A model generated the notes under the pieces. The model was not told where the DNA came from, searched no databases, and saw only the letters and a program-made list of their open reading frames with translations. Of a stretch of 64,000 nt of DNA, positions 1 to 13,230 are shown piece after piece. Source of the DNA: Baylisascaris procyonis (lineage: Eukaryota > Nematoda > Chromadorea > Rhabditida > Ascarididae); contig JAZARR010000212.1 in the NCBI GenBank assembly GCA_037389465.1, forward strand, positions 4,234,001 through 4,298,000, written 5' to 3'. Within the stretch, counting starts at the first letter, position 1, and every line of letters starts with the position of its first letter. The position numbers and the translations under genes were made by a program.

Positions 1-719
1 AACATGTCGCTAGTATAGCTTATCACGCCGATCGCCTAACGCGCTTTTAGGTTTTCGTGCTCTTTGAAAATTTTCAAAGCAACTCCGCTGCCTCAAAGTT
101 ATATGTATTCCTATGTGCGTGTAACATATGTGTTCATGCAGTACTTTAATTCACAGGGCATATATGATGGAATTGAATGAGTATAATGCTTAATTAGAGC
201 GACCACCTGATTCCAATTTCGTTTCGGTCGATCACGTGCTGCGTGAGCCGTAGGGACGTAAAGGTGTCTTAACTCGTTGCTTTTGAGTGATTTTGCAACA
301 TGGTATTGCCTGAAGCTGAATTCTCATGCGCGCCTTAAAAGATCTCGACCTTTAGTATCATAATAAATTATCAGCGCTGTAATGTGCAGCCGTTGCAGAA
401 TTCATATCTGCGTAAATACAACATTGTTCACTGTTGGAATATATTTGCAGAGCATTTTTCAATTCAAAGTTGGACATCCATGACGTGCAATCGTTATCAT
501 ATCTGCTATCGGCAGAAACACAACGTCAGCGAATGCTTGCCGTGCGTTCAAATCAAATAGGTTAGCAAGCACGCCTAATTTCATGAGTTTTGATAAAAGG
601 ACATCCACAACTGCAGGTGTGGCGTTCGCTTTCGATGTTTTAATTGCCAGCGATTTTTTTTTTTTTTTTTTGTAATTATGACCTCAAAAGCAAGGTCATT
701 AAAGTAGCATGAATTGCAG
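1..719. other. Sequence upstream of first recognisable MnmE exon; probably intron
   Basis: No supportable exon was found here. The first recognised exon starts at 720 after an AG acceptor and enters in phase 1, so coding sequence must lie further upstream, presumably outside the window. That makes these bases most likely an intron of the MnmE-like gene. A T-run of about 19 bases lies at 653-671, shortly before the acceptor. Confidence 0.5.
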
Positions 720-3700
720 GCTTGGCAGTGAGTAGTATTCGTGAATCATTAGTGCAGTTGGCATGCTCACTTGAGGCAGGAATCGATTTCGCGGATGACG
801 TTCCCTTCGATTGGGATTCATTCCTTTCGAATGTCCGGGATGTCATCTCCGAATTGAAGACCATTGAGCAGCGTGCTCATAAGGGCTCTTTGATAAGTGA
901 TGGTATTCGTGTCGTTATGTTAGGACAAACAAATGTCGGCAAAAGCAGCCTTCTCAATTGTATCGGTCGGTTTTTATTCATTATAGCGATCTTCTTTAGC
1001 TTAGAGCTTTCTTTCACTAATGGGATCACGATTTGTCCTATCGGTCTTGTCGCATGCGAACTTTTGCCTTTGTTAGTCGGATAGCATCTGCGCTCAAAAA
1101 AATTCCATCAGAAGATTACTCAGTCATCAAATCAAAGCAATCAAAAGTTAGCATTTGAACGGAATCCACATGTGTTTCCATCCTGTTTGCTCGCACTGCG
1201 GTGCCCTTAATGTTTTGACAGTGGGGCGTTTAGCAGTAAATAGCGGTTTGCATCAATAAATAGGAGAAGTGAAGGGCAAAAGTAATTGTATTATATGGAA
1301 GGTGTCGATGCTGCAATGTTATCGGAACATGCGTTAAAATATCTTTTTTTTTCACATACCAAAAGCTTAGAGGTATCTTTAAAGAGCCGTTGGGGGGAGA
1401 GTAGTGTCGTAAGTCCCACTCATTCCTGTGTAAACTGAATGTCCGCATGGTCTTCAACTCAGTTTTTTTTTAAACCTGAATTTTTTGGCATATTAATGGC
1501 ATCATCCATCCTGTGTTTCTTTTAATGATCATCTCTGGGAAATTGTGATCAGGCTTTTCTTAATTGAGGTTTGGCATGTCATCAACTAAGGCGTTTCCAC
1601 TGGTGTTTAGTAACGCTTGCAGGACACCGGCTGAACAACGAGAGAATTGTGCACATAACTTGTTGAGATTGCTTCAGCGGAAAGGGATGTGGCGATAGTT
1701 TCGGAAGTAGAAGGCACGACAAGAGATGCGCTGGAAGCACGTATCGAGCTAGCCTCTGTTCCAGTGATTTTCATCGATACAGCAGGAATTCGCACTGCTC
1801 GCGACTTCCTCGAAGCGGAGGGTATCTCGCGAACCATTGCTCGGTTAGTTGTTTATTGCTGCATTCATTCACTACCTGAAAGCACTTCTAATGGTTAGGT
1901 TCTTTTTCTTAGATATGAGGTGGAATTTGTTGACCAAAATTTTCGAGCAATATTCCAAAACTTGCCTTTTTGCCATTTATTTACGTTTATTTATCATTAC
2001 TTTTTTAGAACTTCCATTTGCTAATTTGCATCACAGATGGGATGTGCTATAATATAGCACTAAACGTGGATTTCAGTCTTGTTGAAAAGCCCAAAACGTG
2101 AGCATAAAAGATTCTCGAAGTTATTTTAGCTTTACTTCAGTGCATTTTTAATGCCTTTATTGCATTATTAAAATGTCTTTTATTTGCGTATGTACACTTT
2201 TAGGTCTGTTTGGTCGGTACTTTTTGTTCACAGGTTACGAATGTTACGATGATCATATTGTTAAATATAATCGATATCGTCCGCAATCATTGCTATAGAT
2301 TTCTTTAAGAAAATGGAATTCTTACGCTTTGATTTCAACATATTCCTCAGCCAGAGAGTAAGAAGTTACATCCCGTTCCCACTCAACACTAGCTGTGTTC
2401 CTTTCAAAGCATGCCTTAATCTATTCGCGCAACTAATTCAGGAAACACCGCCGTTTCCCTCTATAACTGAGCCACGGTCGACCAGCAACAGAGTCTAGCA
2501 TCTTAGCCACTAGGCTATGAATGCTGGGGTGCAATTCTCCGTAGATGAGATTCTTATAGTTTGATTAAAAAATGAAGCATTGCTTAGGGCAATATCGTGA
2601 TCCCAAACACTTGCTACCAATAGGTGAATTTGTTCCGTCGAGCTAAATTGAATTATCCAATACTTTTACTTCAATGAACACTTATACAGTACACTCTGTA
2701 TAGTCTATCAGTATATACAACCTCTTTCTTCTATCCCCTAAAAATTAATGGCATACCGAAAGTAATCCGATTTCACAGCAGCCACCTTTCTGGACTACCT
2801 TCAAGCTTAGATCGTTTGGGGAGATGTACGACAATCACACACATACAGACACACCCTATTTGAATTCAGTCCATCGATGCACAGCAAAAATGTAAACAAG
2901 TATGTACAAGCTGTGAAAAAATTTACACGAGTTAGTGACAGTTACGTTTCACGCATTTTCTTCAAACACCAAAATGTGCCATCGAGAAATTACCGTTACA
3001 CATTTTCGCATAAATCACTTCAAATATGTGAACACAGAATTAGGATATGAATCAGTTTATGAATAGTGTCAAAAATTGCATATAGATCAACATGTTTTCT
3101 TACCTTGTCATCTTTGGATTCGGTTGGGCAGAAAAAAGGCGAAGGGAGTACAAACGAGTATGCATACGTAAACAAGCCACTTGATCTGTTATGATGATGG
3201 TGAGAAGCCTATGCCTTATAATTCCATCTGCTCCACAGTTCCACACTGTAAAGTAGCCAAATGTGCTTTCGATGAAGTTTTTGGCTTTTTTTGATTTATT
3301 TGCCACTCTACTAGCCGTAAACTTTTTAAAAAGCAATAATGTATGTAGACAGAAGATGTGTACCGTATCGCTAGTACGAGTGCATGGCCGTGGATCGCAG
3401 AGGTGGCTTTAAATACGTGGAAAGCAAAAAATAGAGAGGCCATGTCTTTTTTGTGAAGCGAGTTTATTTTGCTCTTGTGATCTCTTATCACTGGTCTCAG
3501 GTTTAATATGCAAGCAGAATTCTTGAAAAAATCTATGCTAAGATGTTTTTGTAGGCAGTGAACCGTGGTTTGGATTTTTTCAATGGTTCAGTATTTGATT
3601 TCTCAGTATTCTTTCAATAAATGCTTTCTTTACGTTTGACAGGAAGTGCTCAGAGTCAGCTGAAGTGTCTGTGAAATACGATTGCCCACATTTGTTTAGG

Positions 3701-5504
3701 GCCACTGAAGCGCACGTGGTTTTACCTGTGGTCGATGCGAGCAAGTGTGTAGATATAGCTGCCGAGGTTGATATGCTGTTACGGGACTGCCACTGCAAAG
3801 ATACATCACGCGTCGTTGTAGTTTGCAATAAGATCGACCTACTTCCGGGCCAGATGCATCACATCGGCTCCTCTTTGCCTTGGAAAGTCATATTTACGTC
3901 ATGCGTAAATGGGACTGGCATCACGGACATTGTAAGTTTGTAACTCTTTGAAATGTACATATTTATTATGTACTTTGGCATATCATTTTGGAGTGTGAAA
4001 TTTGAAGTTTTTTCTTCACGTTGGTTTTTACAGTTGGTGAATTTTTTTTCTAAACTCCACTATCTGGAAATTGTACGCCAGATTTAACTGTTTCAGCTTT
4101 TATAGTTCCATTAATTTAGAACAGTCACACGCGCAAACACATGCATACCACACAAGAATACACACACGCCCACACACGTACGTGTAGATGCGTATTCATA
4201 CACACTTACATACACTGCCACATACAAATGCGTTGGCACGCAAACGTACAAATAAATACGTTACAATGCGCAGACTCAGAAATTTGCATGAACGAAACAA
4301 TGCAGCCGCTGCACTATCGAACTCTTCCAATGAGCATTTCGTGTTTTTAAAAACGACCAATATTTGATAATCGAACAGCGTCATCGATACTGCAGTGGAA
4401 GTCGTAGATTCATTTCCGTCAGAGATAATACTTAAGTGATAGTGGATTGTTCTTGTTCGTTCTCGTTTTGGTGCTTAATTTTTGTGTTGAAGTTGGAAGC
4501 AGTGAAAGAGCAGATTGCTGCACTATGTCCTAATGAAGGTGACGATGCATTGTTGAGTCGCTACCGACAGCGCACTCTCCTAAGCGACGCTGTTTCTCTT
4601 CTCGAACAGGTTAATTTGACGTTCGATAGCGGCCGCAGTCTAAATTAGGTGCAATAATCACTATGGCTAATGAGGAGAGGGAGAAATGAAGCGGTAAATT
4701 GCTTCATCTGGGTCTAGCTGAAAAGGAAGAGTACCCTGCTAGCAAAGTTCCCTGGCACTCTGTTTTTTTCGTTCTAAGAATAAAGGAAATTCAATTGTAT
4801 TACCGACGTTTCGGACTTTTCATAAATTTGCTTGTTCACCGCTAGCATTTAAGTAGGTTCTGCAATTCGCACTTGTATAATTTAAATCATTCGCAGTCAT
4901 TTATGCGAATCATCAAATGCTGTGTATCCTCATTTGCAGAAGTAATGGTTTTGACATATTTCTTGAAGGAATAAAGTTCGGAAAAAAGCATTTTCTGTAT
5001 TCTTTTTTAAAATTCTGCTCTTTTAATGGGTGCTAATAAGTCAGATGGCTCAGAAAGCGCTGCTATGGATGAAACTTTCACAATATCCGGAGATCCCATT
5101 TTTTGATCCATTGTAAAGGAGATCAAGTATGCATGACTTGAATTGCATCATCGAACTTTTCTGGGCATTTGAAATTCTGCGTGAACTCAGCCGTCTTTTT
5201 TTTTCTCATCATTTGGGGAAAGAGGGATAACCATTGAAAATATCAGCATAAAACAAGTTCAACAAGAAAGTTTTTACCTCTTTCACGAACTCGAAATCCT
5301 TGCTAAATTATTATCGAAAGTGTTTATCCAGTTTTCAATTTGCATCCTCAACGATTCGCTTTTTAGGTGCAAATTACATCTGACGCCGCCCTAGCAGCCG
5401 AATATGTACGTGAGGCTAGCGCCCTCATCGGTGAGATATCGGGTGCGATAGTCAATGAAGAAATTCTTGATCGAATATTTTCATCATTTTGTATTGGAAA
5501 ATAA
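720..5504 (+). CDS. MnmE/GTPBP3-type tRNA modification GTPase, 3' part (5' end outside window)
   Basis: This is the C-terminal two-thirds of the mitochondrial GTPase that, with the MnmG/MTO1 partner, installs a tetrahydrofolate-derived carbon plus taurine or glycine on the wobble uridine of mitochondrial tRNAs. I place exons at 720-965, 1678-1843, 3643-3931, 4493-4609 and 5367-5504. All GT/AG junctions keep the frame. Visible motifs in order: the end of the helical domain, P-loop GQTNVGKSS (923-949), EGTTRD switch I, DTAG ([10 protein letters not shown]), NKID (G4), TSC (G5), then the C-terminal helical domain. The protein ends FCIGK, the MnmE C-terminal signature whose Cys is functionally important in the bacterial protein. 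The N-terminal formyl-THF-binding domain is missing; the first exon enters in phase 1, so more exons lie upstream. The stop codon lies inside an AATAAA hexamer. Family assignment is very secure. Confidence 0.94.
2340..2530 (-). mobile_element. Candidate tRNA-derived SINE relic in an MnmE intron
   Basis: On the minus strand this GC-richer block contains TAGCCTAGTGG (plus strand about 2507-2517), a good match to the tRNA A-box. About 25-30 bases further on, GGTCGACCG (about 2475-2483) resembles a B-box. The sequence continues as a non-tRNA body to roughly 2340. Split A and B boxes followed by an unrelated body are typical of a tRNA-derived SINE. No target-site duplication or tail could be fixed, so the boundaries are approximate. 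A decayed tRNA pseudogene is the alternative. Confidence 0.4.
4130..4225. repeat. CA-rich microsatellite-like tract
   Basis: Imperfect CACA/TACA-rich low-complexity DNA in the third intron of the MnmE-like gene. Reading frames across it are compositional artefacts. Confidence 0.7.
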
Positions 5505-5505
5505 A
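5500..5505 (+). terminator. AATAAA poly(A) signal overlapping the MnmE stop codon
   Basis: The reading frame ends ...GGA AAA TAA, and the next base completes AATAAA, so the termination codon sits inside the hexamer. A second AATAAA occurs at about 5646-5651 in ATGAATAAAACC. If the first is used, the 3' UTR would be only a dozen or so bases. Which one is used cannot be told from sequence. Confidence 0.5.
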
Positions 5506-6981
5506 GATTTTTGTTGTTTATGTTGCGTTTATTCTACTTGTGCAAAGTTTTTCTCTGTGCTCGCTGCACTTATTTCTCTACTGTACATTTCTGTGCGTAA
5601 GTGCACGACGAGGCGTCGTTTGGTTGTGTATATGTGCATGCTTATGAATAAAACCAATGAATTGGTGCATGAAATTCCGTAGACGTAACCTGTAGAGCAC
5701 AATAACCCCGTACTTCCGTTTTGCTGCTCTGCCATGTGGGTTAGTGATGCTTGAGATGCTTGATAGTCTTTTGTGTGAGTTACGTGAAGCGTCTTATAAA
5801 TTACTCAGAAGCGCTATAAAGGTTGTAAGTTTTCGAACCGAATGTTGATACAACCGTTTCACCACATACGCGGGGAATCTTTCGTAGTTCTTGCGTCTTT
5901 GCAACATTGTGCTTATAATGTCACTATTGCGATTAACGCCCGTGCCTTTATAAGCAGACGTCTGCATAGTAACGCGTAAAAATTGCTGCTAGGAGGATGT
6001 GGCCTAAATGGCCGGAAGTTGGCAGCAAGCAGGGAGCACCACGATTAAGAATTGGCTAAGTGAGTTGCCGGTTGGTACATCCAAACGGTCCATGAGGACA
6101 ACCCTTCGCTCCCCTGCTGTCCACCTCCCCCCTTCCCCCTCCCCCACCCCTCTTCTCCCCACCTGTCCGATCCTTCGCTGTCCATTTTGAGAAAATTTTC
6201 GGCGAGTGTTCCGTGTCAAATTGTTTTTCAACTTGTTCACCATAAAGGGTTTCCAGTCGTCTTTTTCCGAGGGTGAACAGTTTGTTGCTTCAAGCAAGCT
6301 GTTAGCGGGAACAACATGCAGGTTATCCATCTTGTTCAAATAAAACCGAAGACTGAGCGGTTTTTTAGGTGTCACAGGAGTCCTCAGAGATACTCTTAGA
6401 TGCTACTTTCGTAGTTCCCTATTGGGCCGAAATCCCTTAAAGCTCTGAAACAGTTCTCCGAAATCCCGCCTTGTTTACTTTGCGTACCCTCTTTGTAGTG
6501 GAGCTGGGGAGACGGGACAGGGGAGAGAGGGGGAGTGTAGCCAAGGTCACATATGCTGCCGTTGCTATCAATCAGCTATCGGGTAACAACATTATTTAGG
6601 CCGCGTCCTTCTTCCAGCGATTTTGCCCATGTTGTTTGTTCATATACTCTCAAGCACACTAGCAAAACAAATTTCAGAGGCGATCAGGTAGTTTATTATT
6701 TTCTTATTTCTATCTTTCTGTGAAATCATCATGAAAATATTAGTCTTCTCCACTCCATCCTCTCTTTTCCCTCTCTTTCAGACATATTGTATTTTTTCGT
6801 AAGAAAAGTTGATTGTAGTTCAAGTAGGTAAGGTGCTACACTCAATATGAGCTACCATTACCTTTGCACAGATAGTGTTGCGACCGTTTCAAGGTGGAAT
6901 GTGATTAGCGTTTTATCTATTGGCACGAAATTTGCGAGTACCCGACGCAGATACGTTGGTGTGCCTTCGTCAGTCGTTTGA
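5506..6981. other. Region between MnmE and MTHFS coding sequences
   Basis: No conserved gene is visible. The stretch includes a C-rich pyrimidine tract at about 6110-6175 and a possible upstream MTHFS coding exon at 6008-6059, described under findings. The other long frames here, including a 123-codon minus frame, are low-complexity shadows of the pyrimidine tract. Confidence 0.6.
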
Positions 6982-9900
6982 ATGGCCTGCCGGACCTTCA
7001 CACGCTTACAAGCGAGCATTCCTGTGGCGATGGTGGGTTTGCATTCAGATACGCATGATGCGATCTCATCGGAGAAGCGACAGATACGGTTGAAAATGAA
7101 ATCTGCAAGTGGAAAGGTGCCAGCGGAGCAAATCGCCAACGAGAGTCGAATCCTCACTGCTCAAGTATGCCTCTTCTTTTTGTGTGATTGGCCATAACGA
7201 CGAATTCCATAATGTATTCACAGCTTGTTTGCCATTAGTGATCTTATGCTCCGTATGTCGTGTAGAAACGCGGCAAACATTTCGGAGGTTGAATTCAGGA
7301 CAGTGGCACTCATGGGAGGCGGCCGATGCCACATGTTGGAATTCTGAAAGGTTCTTTTTGTTAACATAAATTCCCGTGTCGTTCGCAATTGCTATAGAAG
7401 GAGAATAGTCGGGATGCATTTGCAGCTGACTTTCCATCCTCCCAGAATCTTATGACTCGGAACCTCGTTCCAATGTCGTCGCAGGTCATCTGCTTAAAAG
7501 AATATTTGGAGTTGTCTCTAATCAGCTTTCTCTAGATTCTCCTCTAGCTACTCCTCGGTCAGTGTGGTATAAAACTTTCGTCCGAAAAGGATGTGCCTGC
7601 ACTGGGGGGAGAAATGAGCATTAGGACCGTGTCTAAGTGTCATTCGAGGTTGAGGTCGGCATCAGAGGAAGAGGGAAAGATGAGGGGCATGGAGGGAATC
7701 CCGATAACTTGTTGGCATTGTTTAGGGTGTCTCGTTCTGGAATTTACATTCATTAAAGTCCGCGGCATCACGTTACATCTCCACCTCCAGAGTTCGCCAT
7801 AAACCATACTGCACGTTCCTTTCTAAGTGAGTGCAAATGCCGGTTTTCAACATTTCTTAGGCAAAATTCGTGAATCAGCATTTTATGGGTCTCTGAAGGA
7901 CATTCTTTAAACAGCGTTAAAATCTAAACTTTATGTATAACTCAAATTTTGTAGTTGGCTAGACGTCTCCACCAACTACTATTTTGTCCCTTTTGAGAAT
8001 TTCCCTTAATTTTGACCTTTCTTATGGTTTTGCGATTGATGAATTTTGGCATTCGTAAGCATAGAGACCCATCAATATAGAGCTGTGACTCGGATCTCCG
8101 GATTGGGACCGCTTAGGAAAATTTCCTTGGGGCTAGTTTTACTCCTAATTAGGTTCGTTTTGGAAATCGCACAGAAATCTGTTTTTTTTGCGCACTAATC
8201 TTCGTTCTTTTTTTTAAAGTCCCTAGGTTTTTGTGCTGCTCCCAAATTCGGTGGTCTTTTACAGTGCTTGCTGGGAAGCCTATATCAAAGGTGGCTGAAA
8301 TCTTGAAAATCATGAAATGCTGCTCTGCCTCTTACTTATTCCAGCTGTGTGAAGTTATGTTAACTATTAACGCAATGAGTCTTCTCTCTGATTTTCATAA
8401 ACGTTCTTATCCTTTGCATAATTGCTTTATGCACACTGTGGTGAAATCTGGATCGCCAGACAGCACAAATGCACCGTCGCATCCCACGCCAACATTGTCT
8501 ACAATCTTCCTCATGATATAGCAAAGAGCACTAGAGTATGGAGAATCAATCTGTTCTATCCTTATCGTTGCGCATTTGCTCTTCTTTTGGAAAAAGCAAC
8601 AACATCCATATATATCACTACTGATAAAATTACGAACGAAATGAAATAACGAAGCCAAGAGCACATGAAACGATCGGTTCTTTACTTCAATTGCATTGCA
8701 GGTTTTATCCAGCGAGTGGTACCGACGATGTTCACGCTTATCGATATATGTGAGTACATTTGGCGAAGCGGATACGACATCAATAATTCGTGAAAGTATT
8801 TTCAATGGGAAGCAAGTCTTTATACCGAACTTCCAGCGCGGTTCGAATAAGATGGACATGCTGCGTATCGCATCAGAGGACGAGTTTGAAAATCTTGGCG
8901 CTGTGCTTTGGGGTATTAGGCAGCATACGCACCCCTGCGATGAGCTTAGCTGGCGTCACTCAGGTATATCACCTTCTTTTGAATTGTTGAGTAGGCTGCA
9001 TGCCTTTCCAATATTTACGGGCTTTCGAATGTTTTTTCTCCGTTCTTCATTTGTTCATTCTTGATTTGCAACTTGTTTTGTTCTGAAATAGACTGAAAGC
9101 TAATTTGTAGGTTGTGATGCCGTTTATCAGTATGCCTTTCTTTTCACAAGAATGAATCATGCTACGATGTAGTGCTACGTAGTTTCAATATTTAATGGGG
9201 AAGTTCGGACCTCTCTCAGCGGTTTTGATTGTTTATGGAACAGTATTGTCTAATAATTCGGGAGCGTTTTTTATCATAAAATGCACTTCAATAAAACACT
9301 CCAAAATATCCTCAAAAGATCGTTATATTCTTCTTTTCTGTAATTGTTAAATTCATTTACTATTGGATAGAGAACTTCACTGCTGAGCGTTTCAATTATG
9401 CTTTGCGGTACGATAATGTGATATGTTTTTGTGTGAAGTGACACCGCTAATTGTATAGCTTTGCAAAAATATTCCAATATGAAATTGAAACTGGTCACAT
9501 TTTATTGATTGATTTTATTACGAGTAATTGCACTTCGCAAAGCAACGTTATGCTTAGAATTATACTAGCAAAACTTTAGCGTATTTTTTGTGTAAATTGG
9601 TTTTATTTTTACAAATTTTGCAATTTTCTATATTTCAAGCACATCCTCGATAGTTTCTTTTTTTCAGTTCACAAGTTTCAAATGCTTCAACCTATTTGAT
9701 CATAAAAGAAATTCGCAACATCTTTAACACACCTTCAGTTGTCTTCTATATCCAGTTCATTATGAATTACTGATGCAAATAACTTCTCTCCATTGGAATT
9801 CTGAGGAAAATTTTATTCGGCAAAGTTATCTCTTCTTAAGGAACAAAATCTTTTTGATTTACGTTCGCGTGTCTGTGATTTTTATGGAAACTCCGCCTAC

Positions 9901-10461
9901 TTAGTATAGTAATAAATAAAGCGATTTGTTTACATGAAATGATTTAGGAATCCCTTGGTACCACCCTCATATTTCCAGTCTGGCAGTGATTTTAATTCCG
10001 ATTGGTTTAAAATAAACCTTGTTTGTTAAGATATTTCGAAGGTAACGGCTATATTGCGCTAGTCGCACTTAATGGATTCAAAATCTAACATGAGAGCTTT
10101 AGTTTTGTCTAATAAAAAACTCCTAAAACAGAACCCTAAATCTATTCGAGATCGCCCAGCGATCTCATTGAAAGAATTAATTTCATGCACACCTCCACCT
10201 TGACAACTTTCAGGAGCGCTGGATGTAATCGTCGTGCCAGGCGTCGCGTTTACGATCAAGGGACAACGTTTGGGACATGGCAAAGGCTTTTACGACCGAT
10301 TCATTGCCGAACACCGGCAAATGTTCAGCACAGCCCCGCTGAGCGTTGCTTTGGCTCTAAGTTATCAGATCGTCGAAAGTTTACCCACCACTGACAGCGA
10401 TGCTTCCATTGATCACGTCCTGATTCCTACTACTGTAAAAGTGAACGATAGAGAACTTTAG
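6982..10461 (+). CDS. 5-formyltetrahydrofolate cyclo-ligase (5,10-methenyl-THF synthetase)
   Basis: The enzyme converts 5-formyl-THF plus ATP to 5,10-methenyl-THF, returning stored folate to the one-carbon pool. Exons are 6982-7164, 8702-8963 and 10214-10461 (TAG 10459-10461), with junction phases 0 and 1. The product is about 230 aa, normal for the family. Family features seen: N-terminal KRQIRLKMK (the basic start of the domain), YVSTFGEADT, IFNGKQVFIP, KMDMLRI, then VVPGVAFTIKGQRLGHGKGF followed by YDR. The last is the conserved ATP/substrate-loop region, usually GxRLGRGxGYYDR, here with His for the second Arg. The start is uncertain. ATG 6982 gives a 23-residue leader starting MACRTFTRLQ, but a good acceptor at 7048 sits inside this exon and could join an upstream exon instead. 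The gene lies 1.5 kb downstream of MnmE on the same strand. Confidence 0.94.
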
Positions 10462-12199
<1,738 letters not shown>

Positions 12200-12875
12200 G
12201 GAATGCTAGAGTCGACCTTGTCTCATACAATATAGTTGAAATACATATTCACGCCTCACCGTATGGAATCCATTTTCGTTTCGCTACTCTGTGGTATATG
12301 ATTGACTCACAACTGCCATGTCTGCGTCATCACTTCATTTTTTTTTTCTTGACACCAGCAACATACGGTATTCAACTATACTTAATGAATTACACTAAAC
12401 TTAAAGAGAAATTTGATGCCCAAGAATGGTACGTAATGCTTTTTTCTTCGCACAGCGAAAGGCTTTATTGTATTTTTTAGGGGGGAGGGAGGGGGTAGAA
12501 TAAAGAGGAATTTGGATCACTATCCGTCCGAATAAAGCACTGAACTTAGCTCAGGAAGCACAGAAAAAACAGTTGCGAGGATTCCTTGAAACACACTGAA
12601 AAAAGAATAGCAGTGTTTACAATGGAGCACTGGAAACGTATAAACTATATGTTCCAAGACTGTAATTCTCTTTTAGTATAGAAGAAATGCTCATAATGCA
12701 AGGACAGCTACCCGGGAAGGTGCTCGAACTTTACACAGAAGTGCACATAAAAATCGGCGTTTGCCCATCTTCAATTTCTTCAGCTAATGCCTTGTTAGCG
12801 CCTGAAGACAGCACAACAGCAATCGGTGGTTCATTCGGTGCCGACTATCTGGAGACCTAGTCGTCGTCGACAAAC

Positions 12876-13230
12876 CTAGTCAGCAACATCTTTAAAGAGC
12901 TCGATGTCAATGTAAATCTTAAGGAGGTTTTTCAGGCGGGATTTCCCGGAAAGAAGTGTCGTCCAGTAAAGGTCATTTTAAACATATTTATGGCGCTGCA
13001 AAGGCTGTGAGCTGTGCAAGGCTGTCGAGAGATCCTCATTTTTAGACTTTTTGTTCGCCACTTCACAAAGAGCATTTTCTTGACCACTTGTTGGAAGAAA
13101 GGAGATGTGATCTGAAAATGGACGACTTACCAGTTCACTATCGGCGTAGAGGTGGTCGGATCAGAAAAACAGTGAAGTCTACCTGCGAGGTGGAGTTTCA
13201 CAAATCTCTCGCACCTGCCATCCAACGTCC
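12876..13230 (+). mobile_element. Decayed LINE/retroelement ORF relic
   Basis: From 12876 one frame reads LVSNIFKELDVNVNLKEVFQ, followed by GKKCRPVKVIL, up to a stop at 13008-13010. From about 13080 another frame reads LDHLLEERRCDLKMDDLPV, then HYRRRGGRIRKTV. The order (helical segment, RPVKV strand, charged ExxRRxxL helix, then a short basic YRRRGGRI strand) is what I associate with the RNA-binding-like region preceding the endonuclease in nematode non-LTR elements. Stops and a frame change show it is dead. Identification is by pattern only. Confidence 0.4.
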
